DNA from: Candidatus Helarchaeota archaeon
GTDB taxonomy: Archaea; Asgardarchaeota; Lokiarchaeia; Helarchaeales; RDOG01
Direction of reading: 5' to 3'
NCBI GenBank assembly: GCA_029838215.1
Contig: JALGVI010000004.1
Location: forward strand, 1-59,633
DNA: 59,633 nt
Part shown: piece by piece, positions 52,384 to 59,633 of the stretch
Position numbering within the stretch: position 1 is the stretch's first letter
Layout of the letters: each line of letters opens with the position of its first letter
Position numbers and translations under genes: made by a program
Notes under the pieces: generated by a model
Told to the model about the DNA's origin: nothing
Databases searched by the model: none
What the model saw: the letters and a program-made list of their open reading frames with translations, nothing else

Positions 52384-55300
52384 TTATTTTTTGGCCAGTT
52401 TAATGAGTCTTTCTGCAGTATCTGGTGGAATACCCAATGCTCTAAGTTTCTTAATGGCTTCTTCTGTATTCATTTCTTTCAATTGTGTTTTTAGCAATTC
52501 AACTTCCGTGGTTGTCATACGAACCGCTTTGATTTGATTTATGACCTCTTGGAATTCGTTTTGATCTACTGCTTCTTTTGCAAATAGTGGACTTTGCGTT
52601 GCCATGCTACCCCAGTCTTTCTTAAAGATTTCCTCAAACAAGCTATCTTTAGATTTCATGACTGGTGTCGGTATGTTCTTCTTCTTCTGCTTTTCGATCC
52701 ACTTGATTGTTTCATCGATTTTCTTAATGGCATAAGGAATTCTTGCTTTCTTTACTTGAGTATATGCAATTATTGCAACGATTGGGGCAATAACAGCTAC
52801 TAATCCTATGATTACCATCAGATAGAAAATTGGTTCATCGAGACCGAGAATCTTGCGATATCCTGAATAGATTGTAATTGTTATTGATTCACTAGTGTGG
52901 TTTCCTTTTGTAATGGTAATTTGCATTGTAGTTGGTCCCGGTGTATTAGGAGCAATGAAAGAATAAGTATACGTTCCAGGACTTTCTTCCGTGAAGTTCG
53001 CATCTATTGAACCCCAATGTAATGTTATGGTCGATCCCGTCAGAGGTGCTCCTAGATAATCTGTTAGTGTAATTGTTATCGTTCCTGCTTCACCAAGAAT
53101 TTTCGAAACAAGTAATGGCGTATCCCAATTTATTGGACGTTCATTGATTGTTAGAAAGAGAACTGCTTTCTTTATTTGATAATTTGGTTTGAAGAATGTT
53201 ACCCATACAGTATAGGTTCCTGGTTCTAAGTTTTCCGTATCCAAATCAAGCACGTAGTTACCATTGCCCTGAGGATCGAGATTTCCTGAGCCGATTTGTG
53301 CTGAGCCACTGATAATCGTCCATGAGAGTGTTGTTAAATCATCCAATCCCTGGTCTGTTAGATTATTCTTGAACGTGAATGAATAATTTCTTGCGATCAT
53401 CACGTAAATTGAATCCGTAAATGCAAGATCTATTGTAGAACCATTTAGTGTCGTTGGCACGCCTAGGATTTCCAAGCTGATGTATTTAATGTCTGTAGTG
53501 TGGTTTTGTTTGGAAGCATTAAGAACTAATTGATGGACTCCTTGATCTAGTTGATCCGTGGAGAAGTTCAAGATGTAAACACCATCCACCAAGAGCGTGG
53601 AAGTAACAAATATCGTATCGTTTACGCTTGTTTCATCTTGTATCACATAGGATAGCGTCCAATCTGCCAGATTTGTGCTATTCCAAACATAACTGACGTT
53701 CATGGTAAGGTTCACGCTATAATACGTGCTAACATAGCTCTCTGCCACGATTGCTGTCGTAAGAGATGAAACCGTGAGATCAAAATTGACTGATGCTGAC
53801 GGGTAACCACCTGCGGTCTTACTTACCTCAATCGTAACCGAATACGAGCCCGCGGCTAAAAGGCTTGAATTGAAAGTCAAGTTGTAAACTCCCGCTTGAG
53901 AACCAGGTATTAAGCTTAGTGTTGTTGCTGTTGAACCATTTCCCTGATATTTGATTGTTGCAGATCCTGTTGCGCCATCAATGCCATTGGGTTTATTGGT
54001 CGAGTTGTAATGAACCAGAGTCTCAAATGTTTCTCCATAGGTTACTGTCCTACTTCCTGAAACATAAGGCGGATAGAAGTTCAAATAAGTACTCAGGGTA
54101 CCACCAAGACCCGTTGCATTCAATAGTGCGAATCGATCCGAAGTTACGGAGAAGTTACGAGTCTTATATGAAGGATCCGTGTTATCACTGCCTGTTAATG
54201 TTATGTATTCAACTTGCAGGGAATCGATATTGAGCTTGATTGAATCATTATGTTGGACTTCAAGTCGAACTATAACTTCATTGCCAAATCCCAATTCTGT
54301 ATTCACGTGATTGCGATCAAATGTCTCCGTTGCATTATTGGAGGTCGTTATTGAATTTATGTCCACGACATTGTTTCCCCAGTCACCAATGGAATAATCC
54401 CATACTTTTAGATAAGCATGATCTGTAGCGGATGTATTTAGAAATCCCCAGTATGAAACATTGATCTTACAAATTGTATTATAGTCAAGTACTGATGAAG
54501 TGAAATAAATGTCTACGATCGTTGTATTGTCTATGGTTGAGTTTGATTCAATTACCCAATAGTTGCTATCTGTAGAATTAATGTTGTGTTCCGAAGTCGT
54601 TCCGCTCGTATCGTTGAATCCTTGTTCAATAATCGTTTGAGAATAATTCTCGAATCCATCGTAATATAATGCCATTTCTTCAAATGTTAATTGCGTGCCA
54701 AAGGATTCTATTTGCACGGAATAATTGAAGGTACTATCTGTTGCATTCCAAATGAGTGTTGCCACGCCTTCAGAGTCTGTAGTAACATTTGCAAGTAACT
54801 CACCTGTAGAGCTATTTGTAAAGCTAACAATGGCGTTTTCTAAATAATTCTCTTCGATAATTTCATCGGGACAGGTACGATTACTTTCATACGCTACTTG
54901 AACTTGGAATTTAACAAGATCTAATGTAACGGAATATATTGATGTTTCTGAATCTATTTGAATTGTCGTGGTTTTAGAATAAATCAGAGAACTATTTTTT
55001 GGGACTGTATATGATACAATAATTTCGTACGTGCCTTTTAAAATTCGTGAAAAACTCGAAGTCAGACCATCCGTGCCTGTTGTCTTGCTCTCATTATAGA
55101 GTTCAACCTCAAATGATGAATTTATTCTGGTTGCATTGATGATGGTTACGTTTGCGCCAGGTATTGGATTTCCGCTGAGATCAATAGCTTTTACCTTTAG
55201 GTCAAACCATTGTGATTCGGCTTGCAATGTCTTGTTCGTTTGTAAATCTGCGAACAATCCTAGTCCATTGTTTCCATCTTCAGTAGTTAAATTTTGTTTT

Positions 55301-58300
55301 CCCATTTCCCAAATTTCCAACATTATGGCGTTATTTGCTCCTCCTGAAAAGCTTATTGGGCCGCTTGAACTTAAATCACATTCGAGCAATTCAGAGAACC
55401 GTTTATATTGGCTTTGCCATTGAAAATTCAAGGTTGAGGTTCCTGTAGCTTTGGTTAGGAATAATCCAAAGGTTGCATTGTTGACATTCGGCGTATCATA
55501 AAATTCCGCAAAAACCGCGGATGAAAGTGCCGTCCCTCCACGTGTCATTGCAACTTGATTTCCATCGAGATATAACCAAAGTGGTATGGTACTTCCTTCA
55601 AGCGTGCTTCGACTGTCATTCATCGGTATTGTATAGCGTCCATTTATCACTCGATAAGTGAGATCCGTGGCTCCATCGGTGTATTGTGTTCGATTTATTT
55701 TCCAAAATGGGAATTTATTATAGAACGTGAAAATATCTTCAGTGTGCAGATTATCTATGTTTTTCCAAGTAACGGCGAATCGGCTAAAGATGGGACCATT
55801 ATCTAAAAGTTGGATATCTTGTATCACGTTTTTTCCTGTGATAGGTATCCATATTATGCTTTCTGTTGCTTGAGGTCCATGTTGAACCACCAGAACTGGC
55901 TTGGTTGAATTTATGAACGTTCCAGGCAGTCGAGCCCCATCAGTCGTTGTTAGTCCTGCAACGACCATCTCTCCCGCATCTAAATGATATGTATTTTCAT
56001 ACATGTTTTCATTTATTTGAATAGAACTCCAATAACTGCAAAGTGTTAAGTTAACAAGCGTTTCATTTAGTGGACCTGATGAATTCGTGAACGCATAGAA
56101 TCGATGTTCATCTCCATATACGCCAGCATACAATCCGAGATCCATTTCATTGATCCAACCCATGTCAAGGCTTCGGACATAATCATTTTCGCTATAAGTT
56201 GACTTGTATGTTGTATAATTCCACAAGTAGTTTCCCGTGCTATTTATTAGTGTTATATTGCTGTAGGCTCTATAAATCCTATCCCAACGACTCCCCAAGT
56301 GATAATCATACCTGTTTGGATCGACTGAATTATACCAATCCTCGCCTTCCGTGGCTGTGATATATTCTTCTAATCCATCGTTATCGATGTCAAATGAAGT
56401 TATTGCATCCACCCAACCCGTTATTTCAGGATTATACCAAAGTATGTTACCATTGGAACCATTCAAGGCCCATAATGTTGGTGCTGAAAAATTCGTGGTT
56501 GTATCTTCATATACATCGAACCCAACAACCAAGTCATCACTCGATGAATTATCTAGATTGACGACTTCTACACGTCTTGGACGATGTTTTTGAGCATAAT
56601 TTAGTGTATCGGATGCATTAGTCCCTAAAGTGGAAACATCTCGCGTCCATTCTGTCGCGCCGATAGTATGTGCCGTGGAATCATAGGCATATGATACAAT
56701 ATAGCCTGAATTTACGTTTTCATCAGAAGCCCCAACAACGACTTTAATGTCATTTCCAATATTTATGGTCGTCATGAATTGAAAGTCTTGTGAAAGGGAC
56801 ACGTAATTGTTGTATCCACCATTTGGATTTGTATCGGGATAGTCCATGCGCATGTAGCTCCAACCGCTATAATAGTTATAATAAGTGCTTGACCAAGACG
56901 TGTGGATTATTTCTGACGTGTCAAAAGTTACTATGCGACCATCACCATAAGCAGTTGCTATGATCATCGCTTCACAATAACCATCACCATCAGAATCAAT
57001 GAGTTCTAAGCCTTCCGTATATCCCCAATAATTATATTGGAAGAATAATACTTCACCAGTTTCACCGTCAAAACCTTGTATTCTTCGTTGGTTATAATCA
57101 AAGGTGATGATGTCAGGTACATGATTCGTATCATTTGTAATGTCTCCGATTCTCACGCCCATTGGACCGTAGAGATAAACGGTATTTGACCAGAGTAAAT
57201 CTCCTGTATGCCCATCCAATACTAAAAGGTGTTGGTTCTCATAGTAGGTGGGATCACTAATGGATACAATAACGTCTAGCCATTCATCTCCAGTTAGGTT
57301 AGCCGTGAGGATATCTGACTTATATCTATAGTCTTCCCAGTTCGGTCGTCCTGTTCCGTAAGATGGATGCGCCCAGATTGGATAATCCCATAATCTATTA
57401 CCGTTGGAAGAATTATAACATACAAGCTCGGTAGAGCCGACTATAACTTCCGTGCTTCCATCGTTTTGATTTAAGTCCACGCTTTTTACTATGGTTGTAT
57501 GGTCATCATTAGGATCTTCGGCGGCTTTCATATCAACAACTGTATTGTTTTCCAAAGCAGTTATTGAGACGAGTTGTGTTCCATAATTAGCCAGTTGATG
57601 GTATGTTCCCACATGTTCTTGTAAATCACCGTAAGAACCCGAAGAGTAAACATACACCTTAATTGGTTTCGTTGCAGTAACATTCGCCCATCCAAGAGCA
57701 TAGAAATCGGGTGCTATTCCCCATCGATCGTAAATGGCATTGGTTCCATCATAATCACGAGTGCCTGTTGACTTGTTATAATCAGGATCCCAATCATAAA
57801 ATTGCAGAGTATCGCCAGCATAAAGGCTGAGAAACCTGTGATTTATGATTTCATCATCATCCCAATTATACGTGAATCTATTAAAGTCCGAAAATCTCGA
57901 ACGGTATACGGTGATATCCGTTCCTGCATATCCATTCCCATATCGTTTTAATTTATTGCCGTTCGTCAAGTTGCTGAAATAAATATCCGTGTCATCTTCA
58001 AGAATTTCAACGGCAAATCTTCGCAAGATCGGGAAATGAAATGTCTTACTGTCAGGACTCATTACTTCTGTTTGATAATCATTTGCGCAATATCCTGCAA
58101 CGACAGTAACGGTATCATTTGCAACAATGCGAACGATGTCATTATCGAAAATATCTGGGTTTAAATAATCATTACCGCTGGGATCTCCATCAGGATCGTA
58201 AGAATAATACTGAGTTGTCGTATAGATGAGTGGGTTTCGACTGGTATTCCAACCCCAGCCATATGTCGTATGAGCAGGGTCGCCAAGAATTAGGGTTTTT

Positions 58301-59409
58301 GAATCATCTGAATCCGTGTCATCTGTATCAAAATCTATTATTTGAACTTGTGTTGGACGATATGCCGTGATATAGCAATCTCTTGGAATCCATAGGAGCA
58401 AATCTGTTCCAGCAGCACTGTAAATGTCATCGTCACTATATGAATCCACACCACTGTAATAATTCGTGCTGGATCCGGGTGCTCCGTAGCCGTGAAGTTT
58501 CGCCGATCCCAATCCCGTTATGAAGCAAGAGGCATCAATGTCGGAATCAATTCTGATGAGTTTATAGGCATCATCTTGAACTTCCCGTATTCTTGAGAAA
58601 TATTGATCGTATTGATCGGGATAACGCCATACTTCATACTGGTCCAACGTTCTGGATGCAATAAAATCACCAGATGTTCCATCATATAAACGGATGGTGC
58701 CCTCTTCTTTTGCAATGAAGACAAGGTGTTGATAGGACCGAACCATTACATATTGATTTTCTTGATATCTGTTCTGCGTGATATCAGGTGCCAAAGAATA
58801 ATTTGTATGAACGTTTTGATTAACACCCGATAAAGTAAAGTTGTAGACTCCTGATTCTTCATCGAAACCAATTGTATAATATTCGTTTTCAATCGTGGCT
58901 TGATCATTTGCAAAAGTCGTACTTAACGTATTTCCAAAACTTGCATAAGTTTCAATTGGAAAAGGATCTGGTGCATCGGAATAATAAATAGAAAAATTTG
59001 CATCACTATTTTGGGAAACATTCACTAAAAAGGTCACGGTTGCTGAGGAAATGAACGAAGTTCCCTGTTCATATGTAACATTCCACACTTGGCAAGGTGT
59101 TACCACTTCTGAACCCGCATCAAAGGTTTGATTAACTCGCACGCTATTATTGATACAAGTGCCAGAATCAAACGTTAAGAATATGTCCACTGGAAAAAAA
59201 GTCCGATCAGCAGTATTTGGTTCCGTAATTGTTATATTTCGTCGATATCGCCATGTATAATTCCATGATTGTTCTGCTGATGAAATATCACCATTTGTAT
59301 CTCGTGCTGGTAGGAATTTCGATCCGAGTAATCCAATAAACATGGATCCTACGAAAAAGAATAGCAAGCAAAATACGATTAATACTTTTTTTGATGTTTT
59401 TCGTGTCAT
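52384..59409 (-). CDS. Giant 2341-residue single-pass surface protein
   Basis: The N-terminus has a signal peptide or signal anchor (about 8-30). DUF2341-like beta (YTWRYRRNITITEP) follows, then beta-propeller-like repeats with VCBS/FG-GAP or PQQ-type motifs (DSDGDGYCEAMII, DIDNDGLEEYIT, NGNILWYNP). Several Ig/fibronectin-like repeats lie in the C-terminal third (about 1450-2190). Asn/Ser/Thr sites are abundant (N-glycosylation likely). One membrane helix near residue 2200 precedes a cytosolic tail of about 120 residues, rich in Lys and Glu. It is probably a surface adhesin or receptor. ATGA at 59406-59409 overlaps the stop of the upstream partial gene. Confidence 0.88.
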   Translation of the reverse strand: MTRKTSKKVLIVFCLLFFFVGSMFIGLLGSKFLPARDTNGDISSAEQSWNYTWRYRRNITITEPNTADRTFFPVDIFLTFDSGTCINNSVRVNQTFDAGSEVVTPCQVWNVTYEQGTSFISSATVTFLVNVSQNSDANFSIYYSDAPDPFPIETYASFGNTLSTTFANDQATIENEYYTIGFDEESGVYNFTLSGVNQNVHTNYSLAPDITQNRYQENQYVMVRSYQHLVFIAKEEGTIRLYDGTSGDFIASRTLDQYEVWRYPDQYDQYFSRIREVQDDAYKLIRIDSDIDASCFITGLGSAKLHGYGAPGSSTNYYSGVDSYSDDDIYSAAGTDLLLWIPRDCYITAYRPTQVQIIDFDTDDTDSDDSKTLILGDPAHTTYGWGWNTSRNPLIYTTTQYYSYDPDGDPSGNDYLNPDIFDNDIVRIVANDTVTVVAGYCANDYQTEVMSPDSKTFHFPILRRFAVEILEDDTDIYFSNLTNGNKLKRYGNGYAGTDITVYRSRFSDFNRFTYNWDDDEIINHRFLSLYAGDTLQFYDWDPDYNKSTGTRDYDGTNAIYDRWGIAPDFYALGWANVTATKPIKVYVYSSGSYGDLQEHVGTYHQLANYGTQLVSITALENNTVVDMKAAEDPNDDHTTIVKSVDLNQNDGSTEVIVGSTELVCYNSSNGNRLWDYPIWAHPSYGTGRPNWEDYRYKSDILTANLTGDEWLDVIVSISDPTYYENQHLLVLDGHTGDLLWSNTVYLYGPMGVRIGDITNDTNHVPDIITFDYNQRRIQGFDGETGEVLFFQYNYWGYTEGLELIDSDGDGYCEAMIIATAYGDGRIVTFDTSEIIHTSWSSTYYNYYSGWSYMRMDYPDTNPNGGYNNYVSLSQDFQFMTTINIGNDIKVVVGASDENVNSGYIVSYAYDSTAHTIGATEWTRDVSTLGTNASDTLNYAQKHRPRRVEVVNLDNSSSDDLVVGFDVYEDTTTNFSAPTLWALNGSNGNILWYNPEITGWVDAITSFDIDNDGLEEYITATEGEDWYNSVDPNRYDYHLGSRWDRIYRAYSNITLINSTGNYLWNYTTYKSTYSENDYVRSLDMGWINEMDLGLYAGVYGDEHRFYAFTNSSGPLNETLVNLTLCSYWSSIQINENMYENTYHLDAGEMVVAGLTTTDGARLPGTFINSTKPVLVVQHGPQATESIIWIPITGKNVIQDIQLLDNGPIFSRFAVTWKNIDNLHTEDIFTFYNKFPFWKINRTQYTDGATDLTYRVINGRYTIPMNDSRSTLEGSTIPLWLYLDGNQVAMTRGGTALSSAVFAEFYDTPNVNNATFGLFLTKATGTSTLNFQWQSQYKRFSELLECDLSSSGPISFSGGANNAIMLEIWEMGKQNLTTEDGNNGLGLFADLQTNKTLQAESQWFDLKVKAIDLSGNPIPGANVTIINATRINSSFEVELYNESKTTGTDGLTSSFSRILKGTYEIIVSYTVPKNSSLIYSKTTTIQIDSETSIYSVTLDLVKFQVQVAYESNRTCPDEIIEENYLENAIVSFTNSSTGELLANVTTDSEGVATLIWNATDSTFNYSVQIESFGTQLTFEEMALYYDGFENYSQTIIEQGFNDTSGTTSEHNINSTDSNYWVIESNSTIDNTTIVDIYFTSSVLDYNTICKINVSYWGFLNTSATDHAYLKVWDYSIGDWGNNVVDINSITTSNNATETFDRNHVNTELGFGNEVIVRLEVQHNDSIKLNIDSLQVEYITLTGSDNTDPSYKTRNFSVTSDRFALLNATGLGGTLSTYLNFYPPYVSGSRTVTYGETFETLVHYNSTNKPNGIDGATGSATIKYQGNGSTATTLSLIPGSQAGVYNLTFNSSLLAAGSYSVTIEVSKTAGGYPSASVNFDLTVSSLTTAIVAESYVSTYYSVNLTMNVSYVWNSTNLADWTLSYVIQDETSVNDTIFVTSTLLVDGVYILNFSTDQLDQGVHQLVLNASKQNHTTDIKYISLEILGVPTTLNGSTIDLAFTDSIYVMIARNYSFTFKNNLTDQGLDDLTTLSWTIISGSAQIGSGNLDPQGNGNYVLDLDTENLEPGTYTVWVTFFKPNYQIKKAVLFLTINERPINWDTPLLVSKILGEAGTITITLTDYLGAPLTGSTITLHWGSIDANFTEESPGTYTYSFIAPNTPGPTTMQITITKGNHTSESITITIYSGYRKILGLDEPIFYLMVIIGLVAVIAPIVAIIAYTQVKKARIPYAIKKIDETIKWIEKQKKKNIPTPVMKSKDSLFEEIFKKDWGSMATQSPLFAKEAVDQNEFQEVINQIKAVRMTTTEVELLKTQLKEMNTEEAIKKLRALGIPPDTAERLIKLAKK

Positions 59410-59633
59410 GCCGTTTCAGCCTCCTTTGCTTTTTTCTTTTGCAGTTTTTTCAACCCTTTCAGGTCGATGTACACGTCGCGCAGGTGCTTGAGGTGTTCGA
59501 TCAGGACGGGGTTTGCCATGGTGCCGCTGTTGTAGCTCTCGCGGATTAGGTCGATCAGGTATTCGGGATAGAAGCGTTCTATCCTGATGTCTGTTTTGAG
59601 AAAATAGTATTCTTCGCCAGCCTTGTCTTTCAG
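59406..59633 (-). CDS. Partial gene, C-terminal 75 residues, GC-rich codon use
   Basis: The window edge cuts this gene; its stop (TGA at 59406-59408) overlaps the ATG of the giant surface gene. The visible residues (EEYYFLKTDIRIERFYPEYL... KKLQKKKAKEAETA) are helical and charged, with a Lys-rich tail. I know no family. Codons such as CTG, CGC, AAC and ATC dominate, unlike the A/T-ending codons in the rest of the window, so the region may come from elsewhere or the contig may be chimeric. Confidence 0.6.
   Translation of the reverse strand: MKDKAGEEYYFLKTDIRIERFYPEYLIDLIRESYNSGTMANPVLIEHLKHLRDVYIDLKGLKKLQKKKAKEAETA

Overview
The window is about 60 kb of AT-rich archaeal DNA and most probably comes from an Asgard (Promethearchaeota) genome. 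The evidence is a RadA recombinase, a PAC2 proteasome-chaperone relative, a geranylgeranyl-reductase-family enzyme with its ferredoxin and an archaeal Pab1020-type RNA ligase. Alongside these sit a full Ras/Rab-type small GTPase, longin/roadblock-like domains fused to membrane or winged-helix modules, and a vWA protein with RING-like zinc fingers. Transcripts seem to start from TATA-like boxes. Many genes inside operons have clear Shine-Dalgarno sequences and 1-4 nt start/stop overlaps. I cannot place it below phylum level.

Left part (1-20.2 kb): a cut C-terminal fragment, a frameshifted HisA-like gene, radA with a promoter that suggests a leaderless mRNA, two membrane/surface proteins, a PAC2 protein, and a zinc-finger/radical SAM/surE operon. 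Then come a CrtI-like FAD enzyme, a COG2248-type hydrolase, an alpha/beta-hydrolase coupled to a longin-like/winged-helix protein, and a sugar-nucleotide pyrophosphorylase fused to a degenerate phosphomannomutase. The stretch ends with small zinc proteins, a membrane-anchored winged-helix regulator with a palindrome in its promoter, a glutaredoxin/ferredoxin-thioredoxin-reductase pair, a UbiA prenyltransferase with an MBL hydrolase, and a coiled-coil/nuclease-like protein with a 54-bp tandem repeat.

Middle (20.2-40 kb): an RNA ligase lies divergent from a four-gene operon (CrtC-like lipocalin-type protein, unknown protein, geranylgeranyl-reductase-like enzyme, 2x[4Fe-4S] ferredoxin) that looks like lipid modification. 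It is followed by two tandem HGSNAT-like acyltransferases, purD, a RuBisCO-like protein with a perfect 21-bp palindrome upstream, a cupin, an IlvD/Edd-family dehydratase, a possible DNA-binding protein, the small GTPase, a membrane M28 peptidase, and a LutB/LutA-like Fe-S pair.

Right part (40-59.6 kb), the most unusual: a six-gene operon with two ABC-2 permeases, an ordinary ABC ATPase, a 1042-residue protein that joins an extracellular prenyltransferase/squalene-cyclase-type alpha/alpha toroid through one membrane helix to a second intact ABC ATPase, a pseudo-ATPase with a possible E2/RWD-like N-terminal region, and a longin-domain multi-pass membrane protein. Downstream on the same strand are a vWA + double RING-like protein (layout resembling TFIIH p44/Ssl1) and a DedA/VTT membrane protein. 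On the other strand are a PLD/TrmB-like protein, a 2341-residue surface protein and a GC-richer partial gene at the edge. The ABC locus is my candidate for an undescribed system, possibly envelope lipid or lipoprotein export/remodelling tied to trafficking-type domains; that role is inference.
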